A DNA stretch of 26,424 nucleotides from Planctomycetota bacterium (GCA_016793305.1 JAEUHU010000352.1:1-26424), one strand, 5' to 3'; shown: positions 8,333 to 16,703, counted from the stretch's first letter. Numbers and translations: made by a program. Notes: a model not told the origin generated them from the sequence alone.

Positions 8333-9235
8333 CTACGGGACCTGCAGCTGCTTGTGCACCTGGGGCAGCACCCGCACGTCGAACTGCCGGCGATTGGCGA
8401 GCGCCAGGAAGCGCTCGAGCTCGGCCCGGGCGACGGTGCGCGTCACCGGACCGAACGGCGTCACCGGCTGCAGCACCAACAGCAGCTTGTCGCGCAACGG
8501 CGCCAGCTCGGCGAGGGCCTGCTCGAAGCTCGGGTCGGCGACCTTGTCGGTCAGCACGATCTTCACGTCGACGGTCGCCCCGCGGCGCTGGGCGAGTTCG
8601 ATGCAGCGGCGGTGCTGCTCGCCGTAGGAACGGCCGGGTGCCAACGCCAGCTCCGGCTTGGCGGGCGCGCCGAGGGTCTCCGGCAGCTTGTAGTCGGCGC
8701 TCAGGTGGTCGACCTGGTCGATGCACTGGGCCAGGGCGTCGGGGTCGATCGCGGCCGTCTCCAGATGCAGCCGCACGCCCTTGCTGCGCACGCAGCGACC
8801 GAGGTCGCGCACGAACTCGGGGAACACCAGTGGCTCGCCGCCGGTGACGCTGACGCGGTGCGCCTTGGCGCCGGGCTCGCAACTGCTCAGCACCTGCCGC
8901 ACCAGTTCGGCCGCGCGATCGGCGGCGACGGGATTCGGCTCCTGCAGGTCGCGCACGCCGAGCCGGACCGGGAAGCGGGCTGGCGCCGTGTAGCTGTTCG
9001 GCGTGTCGCAGTAGAGGCAGCGCAGCGGACAGGTCGCGACCCGCAGGAAGGCCATCGAGGCGCCGACGAAGCGCCCTTCGCCCTGCACCGAGTGGAAGAT
9101 CTCGATCAGCGGCGCCTTGGCCAGCTTGCCGGTCGGCGGCGGCGCCATGTCCTTCGGCGCAGGCTCGGACTCGGAGTTGGCGGCCGGACCGCGGTCCTTG
9201 GCCTGCAACTTCTGCAGCGCCTGCTTCAGGTCCAC
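8333..9235 (-). CDS. queE: 7-carboxy-7-deazaguanine synthase (radical SAM)
   Basis: A 300-residue radical SAM enzyme that converts 6-carboxytetrahydropterin to 7-carboxy-7-deazaguanine, a step toward queuosine and other deazaguanines. The CxxxCxxC cluster motif is C69, C73 and C76 in ATCPLRCLYCDT. It follows the family signature EIFHSVQGEGRFVGASMAFLR, where the substrate-binding region begins. VTGGEPL is present near residue 145. It is longer than E. coli QueE (223) because of about 40 extra polar residues at the N-terminus. The start GTG 9235 has AGGAG 5 nt upstream, overlapping the TAG stop of the aminotransferase gene, so the genes are coupled. No other queuosine gene is in the window. Confidence 0.88.
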   Translation of the reverse strand: MDLKQALQKLQAKDRGPAANSESEPAPKDMAPPPTGKLAKAPLIEIFHSVQGEGRFVGASMAFLRVATCPLRCLYCDTPNSYTAPARFPVRLGVRDLQEPNPVAADRAAELVRQVLSSCEPGAKAHRVSVTGGEPLVFPEFVRDLGRCVRSKGVRLHLETAAIDPDALAQCIDQVDHLSADYKLPETLGAPAKPELALAPGRSYGEQHRRCIELAQRRGATVDVKIVLTDKVADPSFEQALAELAPLRDKLLLVLQPVTPFGPVTRTVARAELERFLALANRRQFDVRVLPQVHKQLQVP

Positions 9236-9243
9236 GGCGACTC

Positions 9244-10386
9244 CTAGGCGAAGCGCCGAGCCAGATCGTTCAGCACGGCGATGCCGCGCTGCAGCACGTC
9301 GTTCTCGGCGGCGAACGACAGCCGGAAGTGCGTGTCGCGGGTCGAGAACGCCTTGCCGGGCACGATCAGCAGCTTCTGCTGCAGCGCCGCCGACAGGAAC
9401 GCGCCCGACTCGGCGCCCGGTGGCAGCTGCGGGAACGCGTAGAACGAGCCTTCCGGAGCCGCCAGACCGTAGGCCGGGTGCAGGGTGTTCGTCACCAGGT
9501 CGCGCTTGCGCCGGTATTCCTCGCGGTAGGGCGCGAGATCGATGTCCGGCATCGCCTCGAGCAACGCGTACTGGAACGGGGCTGGTGCGCAGACGAACGA
9601 GAACTGCTGCAGCGTCTTCATCGCCTCGAGCACCACCGCCGGTCCGGCCGCGTAGCCCATGCGCCAGCCGGGGATGCCGTAGCTCTTGCTGAAGCCACCG
9701 AGCTGGATGCAGCGATCGCTGTAGGCGACCGGCGACGCGTAGTCCGGAACGTAGGTGAACAGGTCGTAGATCTCGTCGCTGATCAGCCACGCCGAGCGAC
9801 GTTCGACGATGCGTGCGATGCCCTCGATCTCCTGCCGCGTCAGCACGCCACCCGTCGGGTTGCTCGGCGAGTTGACGAACACGATCTTCGTGCGCGGCGT
9901 GCACAACGCCTCGATCTGTGCGAGATCGACGCCGAATCGCCCGCCCGGTTGCCGCGGATACAGGTCGTAGTAGCGGATCGTGGCGCCGCAGAGCGTCGCC
10001 AGGTGCCGGTACATCACGAACCCAGGGTCCGGCAGCAGGATCTCGTCGCCTGGGTTCAGCAAGCACAAGAAGCTGAGCACGATGCCGCCCGACACCCCCG
10101 CGGTGAGCAGGCAGGTCTCAGGGCGCGCGCCGTGCTGGCGCTGCACGGAGTCGAGCACCAGCTGGTTCAGCTCGGGCAACCCCTGCGTGACCGTGTAGCG
10201 GTTCTTGCCCGCGCGGATGGCCCGGCACGCGGCTTCGACCAGCACCTCGGGCGGGTCGTAGTGCGGCTGCCCGATCGACAGGTTGATCGGGTCCTCCATC
10301 GTCGCCATCAGTTCGAAGATGCGACGGATGCCGCTCGGTTCGATGCCGCGAACCCGGTCGGCGAGCGGAGAGGAAGAGGAGCTCAC
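9244..10386 (-). CDS. Class I/II PLP-dependent aminotransferase
   Basis: A 380-residue cytosolic fold-type I aminotransferase of the aspartate aminotransferase group. It has the substrate loop NLSIGQPHYDPP near residue 40, the NSPSNPTGG motif with the PLP-contacting Asn near 180, SDEIYD near 208, and the PLP Schiff-base lysine K234 in GGFSKSYGIPGWRMGY. The C-terminal arginine for the substrate carboxylate is in FRLSFAAE. The amino donor cannot be fixed from sequence; aspartate, or aromatic and alanine-type substrates, are all possible. The start is GTG 10386, since upstream sequence in frame is a low-complexity Arg-rich reading that overlaps the small basic protein gene. It is 31 nt after that gene and directly before queE. 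Confidence 0.88.
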   Translation of the reverse strand: MSSSSSPLADRVRGIEPSGIRRIFELMATMEDPINLSIGQPHYDPPEVLVEAACRAIRAGKNRYTVTQGLPELNQLVLDSVQRQHGARPETCLLTAGVSGGIVLSFLCLLNPGDEILLPDPGFVMYRHLATLCGATIRYYDLYPRQPGGRFGVDLAQIEALCTPRTKIVFVNSPSNPTGGVLTRQEIEGIARIVERRSAWLISDEIYDLFTYVPDYASPVAYSDRCIQLGGFSKSYGIPGWRMGYAAGPAVVLEAMKTLQQFSFVCAPAPFQYALLEAMPDIDLAPYREEYRRKRDLVTNTLHPAYGLAAPEGSFYAFPQLPPGAESGAFLSAALQQKLLIVPGKAFSTRDTHFRLSFAAENDVLQRGIAVLNDLARRFA

Positions 10387-10417
10387 GGCAACCGGGCGAC
10401 GGAAGACGACGGATCGC

Positions 10418-10657
10418 TCACTTCTTCGGCGCCGCAGCCTTCGCCGCTGCGGGCTTCGCTTCAGCCGGCGCTTCTTCCTTCTTCTTCTTGGCACCCTTCG
10501 ACTTGAACGCGGTGCGCACCTTGGGCAACCCTTCGACGCGCTGTCCGTCCTGCCAACGGCCGGCCTTCTTCAGGGCGGCGAGGCGCTCGACGCGCGTCCA
10601 GACATTGCGGTTGCCACCGCCGGACTTGGAGCTCTTCAGACTGCTGTGGATCGACAT
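10418..10657 (-). CDS. PVC-type small basic protein
   Basis: A 79-residue, strongly basic protein. The first 55 residues (MSIHSSLK, GGGNRNVWTRVERLAALKKAGRW and QRVEGLPKVRT segments) match the small basic protein family shared by Chlamydiae, Verrucomicrobia and Planctomycetes (TIGR04137 as I recall it). The short, invariant and basic nature of the family suggests binding to RNA or the ribosome, but no function is proven. The C-terminal tail, rich in Lys, Ala, Glu and Pro, is a lineage-specific extension resembling the disordered tails of nucleic-acid-binding proteins. The start is ATG 10657. A TAGACT element at 10696-10691 may be its -10. It lies between the SPOR-like protein and the aminotransferase genes. 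Confidence 0.85.
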   Translation of the reverse strand: MSIHSSLKSSKSGGGNRNVWTRVERLAALKKAGRWQDGQRVEGLPKVRTAFKSKGAKKKKEEAPAEAKPAAAKAAAPKK

Positions 10658-10693
10658 CGCTCGGACTCGGTTCGGACGAAAAGGGCGAGCAGT

Positions 10694-11350
10694 CTACCGG
10701 ATCGGGCACTCGCGAGGCCACTCTTCTCCCTGGTTTCGTAGCCGCAGGAACTCGGGATCGGGGACGTCGCTGGCGGGCAAGCCGCGCAGCCGGTCGATGG
10801 TGGCGCGGCGTTCGTTGGGACCATCGTAGTAGACGACCGACAACCAGGCGGTGCCACGTGCCGTCGCCATGGAGTAGGGACGCGCCTTGGCGAGCCCCCG
10901 GGACTGCAGATACTTGCACAGCTCCAGGGCGGCAGCCTGGTCCTGGTGGGCCGTGACGGCCAGGGCCGTCGAGCCGAGCTTCTGGCTCGTCGGGTCCTGG
11001 CCGGCCGCATCCTGGGCGCCCGGGTCGATCACCTGCGGCGTCGCACCCGACACGTTCGCCGGGCTGGAGCCGCCCTTTGCGTGCAGTCCCGAGTTGTCGA
11101 TGGGACCGGCGAAACGGCCGCCGGTGAAGAACCCGACCGCGAACGCGGCGAGCACACCGCCGAGCGCCAGCCAGCCGGGAATCGCGCGACCGCTGCGCGC
11201 GCGCTGCTCCGAGCGCCAGTTGCGCTGGAACAGGCCCTGCACGGCCGACACGACCGAACCCAGGAAACCACCACCACCGCCGCCGCGACGCTGACCGAGC
11301 CGGCCACGCGCCCCGAGCAACAACGCCATGTCGCTGGACTTGCGAACCAC
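10694..11350 (-). CDS. Single-pass membrane protein with a C-terminal SPOR-like domain
   Basis: A 218-residue protein. The N-terminal 35-40 residues include a Gly-rich run (RRGGGGGGFLG). One transmembrane segment (IPGWLALGGVLAAFAVGFFTGG, about residues 58-79) follows, then a disordered Ala/Gly/Gln-rich linker. The C-terminal domain (about 125-195: ALAVTAHQDQAAALELCKYLQSRGLAKARPYSM...WLSVVYYDGPNERRATIDRLRGL) has the spacing of a SPOR peptidoglycan-binding domain, though it is divergent. If so, it anchors in the inner membrane and senses denuded glycan strands. GTG 11350 has GGGGGTG 4 nt upstream; ATG 11329 is an equally possible start and gives 211 residues. I infer the SPOR assignment by pattern only. 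Confidence 0.6.
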   Translation of the reverse strand: MVRKSSDMALLLGARGRLGQRRGGGGGGFLGSVVSAVQGLFQRNWRSEQRARSGRAIPGWLALGGVLAAFAVGFFTGGRFAGPIDNSGLHAKGGSSPANVSGATPQVIDPGAQDAAGQDPTSQKLGSTALAVTAHQDQAAALELCKYLQSRGLAKARPYSMATARGTAWLSVVYYDGPNERRATIDRLRGLPASDVPDPEFLRLRNQGEEWPRECPIR

Positions 11351-11417
11351 GAAACACCCCCGAAGGACGGACACCGGACGACGAGATCCGGGCGACTGCC
11401 ATCGCCCGGTGCGACGT

Positions 11418-11441
11418 GGCGCACCACGGCGGCGCACCACG
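11418..11441. repeat. Short tandem direct repeat upstream of the SPOR-like gene
   Basis: An 11-bp sequence GGCGCACCACG occurs at 11418-11428 and again at 11431-11441, a 13-bp period. It lies in the 180-nt gap between the SPOR-like gene and the glycosyltransferase gene, downstream of a possible minus-strand promoter. It could be an activator site on one helical face or slipped-strand duplication. Nothing else proves a role. Confidence 0.3.
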
Positions 11442-11480
11442 AAGGACCAGGTGCCGCGGACCAAGCAGCACCTGCGCGCG

Positions 11481-11509
11481 AACGTAACCAACGCGACCGC
11501 CCTTCGCAA
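11481..11509 (-). promoter_or_regulatory. Possible promoter of the SPOR-like/small basic protein/aminotransferase/queE run
   Basis: On the minus strand, TTGCGA at 11509-11504 and TACGTT at 11486-11481 are separated by 17 nt. They match four and three of six consensus bases. The predicted transcript would have a leader of about 120 nt before GTG 11350. This is weak pattern evidence in GC-rich DNA. Confidence 0.28.
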
Positions 11510-11530
11510 CGCAGGAAGGCGAGCCCTCGA

Positions 11531-14350
11531 TCAGTCGTCCAGCAGGCGCCGCAGTTCCTCGACGATCTGCGGAGTCGCATTCGCGGGCGACGCGTCCAGG
11601 TAGCTGCGCGCCACGGCCTTCGCTTCGTCGAGGCGGCCGGCACGACCGAGCGTCGTCACCAGCACCAGGGTCACCGGGCCGGCATCACGCGCCGATTCCT
11701 CGCACCACTTCTGCACCCGACGGCACAGGCGCTCGACTTCGGCGAGGTCGGCGTCGGCATCGGCGCACAGGATCACCGCGAGGTGCCACGAGGCGTCGAC
11801 ATGCTCCGGATCCCGGGCGAGAGCCTCCCGCAGGGCCGCGATCGCCGCGGCCTGTTCGCCGCGATCTCGCGCCGCGAGGGCTCGCTCGACCGACTTGCTG
11901 GCGAGGCGACGCAGCTGGTTGTCGATCTCCGCGTGGTCGAAGCCGGGCGGCGCCTGCTCCACCACCGCGTGGAAGGCCATCGCGGCCCCGTCGTCGTCGC
12001 CCCGCAGCAGGCGCCGGTAGCCGACTTGGGCGAGCGTGTGGACGTAGAGCTGGCGCGGTTCTTCGAGGTCGGGCAGGCGCGTCATCGCCAACCGGAAGTG
12101 CTCGAGCGCGGCGTCGAGCCGCTCGTCGTCGCGCGCCAACCGGCCGAGCACGAGTTGGGCGCGCGGCTCCTCGGGGAAGAAGTGCAGCGCGTCGGCGACC
12201 AGCCGTTCGATCTGGTCGCGCGCCGACGGACCGACGCCCAGGCGCTGGTAGGCGCGCACCGACAGCACGTTGGCGAGCACCCGCGCCATGTCGGAGTCCT
12301 CGGGATGCGCGCGCAGGTAGGCCCGCAGGTGGATCTCGGCGTCGTCGATGTGCCCGGTCGACACCAGCGCCAGCGCCACCGCCTGGCGCAGCACGGGATC
12401 CTGCCGGTGCTGCAGCCCCTGTTCGGCCACGGCCCGCGCTTCGTCGTGCAGGCCACGCTCGCGCAGCAGCGAGACCTCGCCGCGCCAGGCTTCGAGGCAA
12501 CCCGGGTCGGCCTCCCGAGCCTGCTTGTAGTGGCGTTTGGCCGACAACACGCGCTCGCGCGCCCGATCCCACTCGGCCTGGGCCAACGCCAGCAACGGCT
12601 GGCGCGGAGACCTCGCCCTGGCCGTGGCGAGTTCGCGATCCACCGCTTCACCGCGTGGATCGTCGTCGCGCAGGCGCACCTCGCCGCGCTCCCGCAGCTC
12701 CTCGATGCAGACGGCGAGCTGCTGCAGGGCCGCGAACGCGATCACGCGCGGATCCGCCGGCGCGTCCTGTTGCAGGGCGGCGACCACCTCGGCGGCGGCC
12801 GCGTGGCGCGAACCGAGCCGCAGTGGCCCGACCGCGGCGAGGCGCACCGTCGCGAGCAGCTGGCGCGCCTCGTCGCGCCGGCTGCCCTGCGCCTCTGCGA
12901 ACAGCCGCTCGGCCAGCGCGATCGCCGCGAGCGCTTCGTCGGCCGCCGCCGCGTGGTCCCCCGTGACGGTGAGCCGCTGCGCCAGCTTGTCGCGCGCCCG
13001 CAGTTCGTGGATCGGGTAGCGCGCCGCCGCCACAGCCCGGCGCAGGTGTGCGACGCTGACCGACACTTCGGTGCCGGTGCGTTCGAGCGCGGTGACGAGG
13101 TTGAGGTGCGCCACCGCGTTGGCGTCGTCGACCGCGAGGCTCGCGCGCCACAGGGTCGCATCGTCGCGGAACTCGCGCGCGCGCAGCCACGTCGCGGGCA
13201 GCAGCGGCAACGCCAGGGCCCCGGCGACCAGCGCCCCGTGCCGCGGCAACCATCGCTCGAGGGCCACCACCACCGAGAGGGCGAGCCCCGGCAGCATCAG
13301 GTAGAGGTAGCGATCGGCGGCGGCGATCGACGACGCCGGATACGCGGTGTTGAACGGCAGGAACGCGAGCCCGAACGCGAGCCCGCCCAGCGCGGCGAGG
13401 CGCCAGTTCGGCGACCGCCAGCCGAAGGCCAGCAACGCGCCGAGGCCGGCCAGCAGCACGAAGCCGAGCGCGCCGAACCGCGCGAACCGTTCGAGTGTCG
13501 CGACCTCGGGATAGAGCACGTTCAGTCGCGTCGGCCACAGCGCCGTCGTCAGGTAGTGCACGAACGCACCGGGCACCTGCAGGAGCCGTTCCGCCGCGGA
13601 CCCCGCCGCCAACGTGCCTTCGGCTGCGGCGATCGACTGGTGGTGGACGGCGATCGGCAGCACGGTCAGCAGGGCCACCAGCGGCAGCCGGAAGCGGCCC
13701 GGCCGGCGATCGACCGCGAGCGCCACCAGTGCTGCCAACAGCGGCAGCACCACCGCGGTCGCCTTGCTGTACATCGCCAGCGCCGCGAGCAGCACCATGA
13801 GCGGCAGCTGGACCGCTCGCGGTGCCCGGGCCCGCGCGACCACCAGCTGCAGCGCCAGCAGCACGAACAACCCCGACAACAGGTCCTTGCGCCCGCTGAC
13901 CCACGCCACCGATTCGGCGAGGGCCGGGTGCAGCAGGAACAGCGCGCCGGCGGCGCAGGCTGCCGGGGTGCGCAGACCGAGACCCAGCAGCAGCCGCACC
14001 AGGGCCGCGCCGACGAGACCGTGCAGCAGCAGCGCGTGCAGGTGCGGCCACAGCGGGGCGGTCCCGGCGAGCACGAAGTCGACGTAGAGCGACAGGTGCG
14101 CCACCGGCAGGTAGGCATTGGCGATCGGCTGCGTCGGGTCGAACACCGCCGCCATGCCGCGCAGGAACTCGGGGTTGGTCGGCGTGGCGAAGCCGTCGTT
14201 CCACTGGCCGAAGAAGGCCAGATCGTCGAAGCCGAGCAGCTGCGCACCGACGGCCGCGGGCCCGTAGGCGATGGCCGCGAGCAGTACGGCGAGCAGCGTG
14301 GTCGCGGCGACACCCAGGGCAGCGCGCGGCGGTTCCGTCGAGTCGTTCAT
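11531..14350 (-). CDS. TMTC-like GT-C glycosyltransferase with C-terminal TPR repeats
   Basis: A 939-residue polytopic membrane protein. About ten hydrophobic segments cover residues 10-420. The first outer loop carries the GT-C acidic pair D42-D43 (LGFDDLAFF), and the ALFLLHPALAESVAWVSGRKDLLSGLFVLLAL block near 150 is the hallmark of the TMTC/DUF1736 family. From about 430 to 930 the sequence is TPR-like helical repeats, for example VAHLNLVTALERTGTE and DDERLDAALEHFRLAMTRLPD. Eukaryotic TMTC proteins O-mannosylate proteins from a lipid-linked donor; bacterial members are presumed lipid-linked-sugar transferases acting on the periplasmic face. The start ATG 14350 agrees with the first membrane helix. 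TACGCT at 14373-14368 is a possible -10. It is divergent from the oxygenase gene. Confidence 0.82.
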   Translation of the reverse strand: MNDSTEPPRAALGVAATTLLAVLLAAIAYGPAAVGAQLLGFDDLAFFGQWNDGFATPTNPEFLRGMAAVFDPTQPIANAYLPVAHLSLYVDFVLAGTAPLWPHLHALLLHGLVGAALVRLLLGLGLRTPAACAAGALFLLHPALAESVAWVSGRKDLLSGLFVLLALQLVVARARAPRAVQLPLMVLLAALAMYSKATAVVLPLLAALVALAVDRRPGRFRLPLVALLTVLPIAVHHQSIAAAEGTLAAGSAAERLLQVPGAFVHYLTTALWPTRLNVLYPEVATLERFARFGALGFVLLAGLGALLAFGWRSPNWRLAALGGLAFGLAFLPFNTAYPASSIAAADRYLYLMLPGLALSVVVALERWLPRHGALVAGALALPLLPATWLRAREFRDDATLWRASLAVDDANAVAHLNLVTALERTGTEVSVSVAHLRRAVAAARYPIHELRARDKLAQRLTVTGDHAAAADEALAAIALAERLFAEAQGSRRDEARQLLATVRLAAVGPLRLGSRHAAAAEVVAALQQDAPADPRVIAFAALQQLAVCIEELRERGEVRLRDDDPRGEAVDRELATARARSPRQPLLALAQAEWDRARERVLSAKRHYKQAREADPGCLEAWRGEVSLLRERGLHDEARAVAEQGLQHRQDPVLRQAVALALVSTGHIDDAEIHLRAYLRAHPEDSDMARVLANVLSVRAYQRLGVGPSARDQIERLVADALHFFPEEPRAQLVLGRLARDDERLDAALEHFRLAMTRLPDLEEPRQLYVHTLAQVGYRRLLRGDDDGAAMAFHAVVEQAPPGFDHAEIDNQLRRLASKSVERALAARDRGEQAAAIAALREALARDPEHVDASWHLAVILCADADADLAEVERLCRRVQKWCEESARDAGPVTLVLVTTLGRAGRLDEAKAVARSYLDASPANATPQIVEELRRLLDD

Positions 14351-14367
14351 GGCAGAGGGGGCAGAAG

Positions 14368-14373
14368 AGCGTA
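14368..14373 (-). promoter_or_regulatory. Putative -10 element of the TMTC-like gene
   Basis: The minus-strand sequence GCTACGCT contains TACGCT, whose last T is 18 nt before ATG 14350. This predicts a leader of about 10 nt. No convincing -35 is visible. It shares the GCTANNNT form of other -10 candidates in this window. Confidence 0.33.
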
Positions 14374-14392
14374 GCGACGAACGCTTGCGCCA

Positions 14393-15526
14393 GTGCTGCC
14401 GGCGGGCAATCTCCCTGGCGTGCTGCTCCCCGTCCACGCCCGCCATCTCGCACCCGAGCAGCACGACCTGGTCGCCGCACTGCGCCGCCGCGGCCGCGCC
14501 GTCTGGCCGCTGCACCGCCGCGGCGCCGAGCTCGGCTTCGCCGTCGAGGTCGATCGGCGAGCCCCCTCGAGCGCCGAAGCGCTCGCCCGCTGGCGCGCCG
14601 GCGAGCCGGTGTTCCTGCCCGGGGTGCTCGGCGAGGCCCCGCAACGCGTGGCCGGGTCGGTGACCGCGAGCCTGCGCATGTTCGACCGGCTGCGGCGCGG
14701 CGGCCGCCTGCTCGACGAACTCGAACGCCGCCTCGCCGACGACGACGAGCTGCGCTACGCCGGCTCGACCGTCGACAAGGTCGACACGCGCGAGATCGAA
14801 CGGGTGTTCGTCGACGCGGCCCCCGGCGGCGAAGTCGTGGCGCAGGATCTGTGGGCGATGCTCGCCTGGATCGCCCACGACGACAGCGACCGTTCGCTGC
14901 GGATCCGGTTCTCGGCCGGCGCCGATCGGCTCGAGGACTGGATGCAGGCGAGCGACCTGACCGCCGGCTGGGTCGACCAGTTCGCGACCCGCGCGTTCCC
15001 GGAGTGCCTCGCGATCCTCACCTGCGCACCGCTGCGCCGCACGCTCGACGCGCTGCTGGCGCGGCCGTACCGGATGTCGGAGCGCATCCTCTACAACAAC
15101 GCCCCCGACGGGGGCGCCGTGTTCCACCACGACGCCGAACCCGGGCAACTCGGCGTCTGCTTCAGCCAGCTCCAGGGCCACACGGCGTGGCTCGCGATCG
15201 GCAAGCGCCGGCTCGCCCGCCTGCTGGTCCGGGCGGGGCACGCCCGCGACGAACGGCTGGCGATGGCGGCCCTCGACCAGGGCGATGACCGGCGGCTGTG
15301 GCGGCTGCTGAACCGCGATGCCGCGTTCACCGCCGAGCTGGCGGCGCGGGCGGCGCTGTTCGTGCTGCACGCCGGCGACAGCATCCTGCTGCCCTCGCAC
15401 GGCATCGACGACGTCGCCTGGCACAGCGTGCTGGCGCTCGGCGAGCTGCCGAGCCTGGCGCACAGCTACGGGCTGTTCCCTCGCGCGCCCGACTATCCGG
15501 TGGCCGCCGATCCGTGGCGCGGCTAG
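14393..15526 (+). CDS. JmjC/cupin-like (probable Fe(II)/2-oxoglutarate oxygenase) protein
   Basis: A 377-residue cytosolic protein of the JmjC/cupin_8 type. The barrel includes an HxD-like pair H245-D247 (AVFHHDAEPGQLG), followed by CFSQLQGHTAWLAIGKRRL. That segment resembles the QLxGxKxWxL strand after the metal ligands in this superfamily. A late AGDSILLPSHGIDDVAWHSVLALG holds the candidate distal ligand H344. The N-terminal part (PVFLPGVLGEAPQ, VDKVDTREIERVFVD) has no clear assignment. These features suggest an iron-dependent hydroxylase, but the substrate is unknown and similarity is weak. The start is GTG 14393 or, as likely, GTG 14420; neither has a Shine-Dalgarno sequence. The uracil-DNA glycosylase gene follows after 10 nt. 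Confidence 0.6.
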   Translation: MLPAGNLPGVLLPVHARHLAPEQHDLVAALRRRGRAVWPLHRRGAELGFAVEVDRRAPSSAEALARWRAGEPVFLPGVLGEAPQRVAGSVTASLRMFDRLRRGGRLLDELERRLADDDELRYAGSTVDKVDTREIERVFVDAAPGGEVVAQDLWAMLAWIAHDDSDRSLRIRFSAGADRLEDWMQASDLTAGWVDQFATRAFPECLAILTCAPLRRTLDALLARPYRMSERILYNNAPDGGAVFHHDAEPGQLGVCFSQLQGHTAWLAIGKRRLARLLVRAGHARDERLAMAALDQGDDRRLWRLLNRDAAFTAELAARAALFVLHAGDSILLPSHGIDDVAWHSVLALGELPSLAHSYGLFPRAPDYPVAADPWRG

Positions 15527-15536
15527 AACGCGCCTC

Positions 15537-16367
15537 GTGGTGATCGAACGGCGGCACCTGCGGCAGCACCTCGAACTGGCGGCGCAGGCCTACGGCAGCG
15601 ACCTGCCACTGCCGCCGGGCACGGTGGCCGAAAGAACGGCGCAGGCCGCGCCCGCGGCGACCGCGCCGACCGACGCGGCAATGGCCGTCGCGCCACGCCC
15701 GTTCGCGCCACTCCCGGCAGCCCTACCCCAGGAAGCCCCGCCGCCGCCCCCACCGCTCGTGGCGCCAGCGGCGACGACCAGGGGCGACCCGGCCGCCCTG
15801 CTGCAGGAACTGCGGCGGGAAGTGCAGCCCTGCACCCGCTGCAAGCTGCACGAAGGACGCCAGCACACGGTGTTCGGCGAAGGCGATCCGGCGGCCGAGG
15901 TGATGTTCATCGGCGAAGCCCCCGGCGCCCGCGAGGACCAGACCGGGCGACCGTTCGTCGGCGAAGCCGGCCAGTTGCTCGACCGCATCCTCAGCGGGGC
16001 GATGGGCCTGCAGCGCAGCGAGGTCTACATCGCCAACATCAACAAGTGCCGGCCGCCCGGCAATCGGGTGCCCGAGCCCGACGAGGTCGCCGCCTGCCTG
16101 CCGTTCCTGCGCCAGCAGATCGCCATCGTCCGGCCGAAGGTGCTCGTCTGCCTCGGCCGGACCGCAGCCCAGAACCTGCTGGCCACCACCGCGTCGACCA
16201 CCGCCCTGCGCGGCCGCGACCTGGCCTACGAAGGCATCCCGGTGGTCGTCACGTGGCACCCGGCCTACCTGCTGCGCGAACCGGCCCACAAGCGCGAGAC
16301 CTGGGACGACATCAAGCGGGTGAACCGGCTGTTGGGCCGCCCCGAGGTCCCACCACCGGCCGGGTAG
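15537..16367 (+). CDS. Family 4 uracil-DNA glycosylase (iron-sulfur)
   Basis: A 276-residue base-excision repair enzyme that removes uracil from DNA. It has the four [4Fe-4S] cysteines of family 4 enzymes: C99 and C102 (PCTRCKL), C171 (NKCRPPGNR) and C187 (EVAACLPFL). It also has motif A GEAPGAREDQTGRPFVGEAGQLLD and motif B WHPAYLLR near residue 240. The first 90 residues are a Pro/Ala-rich linker after a short helix, a common extension in the family that may bind partners. The start is GTG 15537 or GTG 15540. It sits 10 nt after the oxygenase gene and is probably co-transcribed. A downstream 336-nt gap separates it from the secretin gene. Confidence 0.95.
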   Translation: MVIERRHLRQHLELAAQAYGSDLPLPPGTVAERTAQAAPAATAPTDAAMAVAPRPFAPLPAALPQEAPPPPPPLVAPAATTRGDPAALLQELRREVQPCTRCKLHEGRQHTVFGEGDPAAEVMFIGEAPGAREDQTGRPFVGEAGQLLDRILSGAMGLQRSEVYIANINKCRPPGNRVPEPDEVAACLPFLRQQIAIVRPKVLVCLGRTAAQNLLATTASTTALRGRDLAYEGIPVVVTWHPAYLLREPAHKRETWDDIKRVNRLLGRPEVPPPAG

Positions 16368-16703
16368 AGGCCGCCACCCGATCCGGACCGGACGCGCGGA
16401 CCCGCGCCGGCCTCCAGAACGCGCGAAGTGCCGCACTGTGGGTCGCTTCGCCGTGCCGAGCTCGTGCGGAACGGGCCGGCAGCAACCTTGACCGGCTTTC
16501 CCGACCTCGCTACGGTCCCGCCACTCCTGCGGCCTGGTAGCGTCCCTCGACGGCGCAGGAGTGCTCGCTGTGACCGTTGCGCATCGCCCCTCTCTGCGCA
16601 CGTCTGTGGCATGCAGGCGTCGCAACCGGTGCTCCGACGGCACATCGTGCGCCATCTCCCAGATGCCGTTCTCCCAGATCGCCACTTCTGCAGGCTTCCC
16701 AGC
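16368..16703. other. Intergenic region and long leader before the secretin gene
   Basis: These 336 nt hold no convincing gene. They contain a promoter-like pair at 16488-16516. If used, it gives a leader of about 180 nt before ATG 16704. Two copies of the 10-mer TCTCCCAGAT lie at 16655-16664 and 16670-16679, a 15-bp period, inside that leader. A readable frame runs through from 16428 but lacks coding character, and the signal peptide begins only at 16704. Confidence 0.5.
16488..16516 (+). promoter_or_regulatory. Putative sigma-70-like promoter of the secretin/TPR/ExbBD run
   Basis: TTGACC at 16488-16493 (five of six bases of the consensus) and TACGGT at 16511-16516 (within GCTACGGT) are exactly 17 nt apart. 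Transcription would start near 16523. It is the best -35 in the intergenic gap. Confidence 0.45.

Noticed and set aside
10946..14374. A 1142-codon open frame on the plus strand, rich in Arg, His and Gln
   Set aside because: It lies antisense to the TMTC-like gene, which has recognisable membrane helices and family motifs. The frame's low-complexity Arg/Gln/His composition is what GC-rich codon bias yields on the opposite strand.
16428..16703. An upstream extension of the secretin reading frame by 92 codons
   Set aside because: The extension is Arg/Pro-rich and would bury the lipoprotein signal. The ATG at 16704 gives a proper signal peptide.
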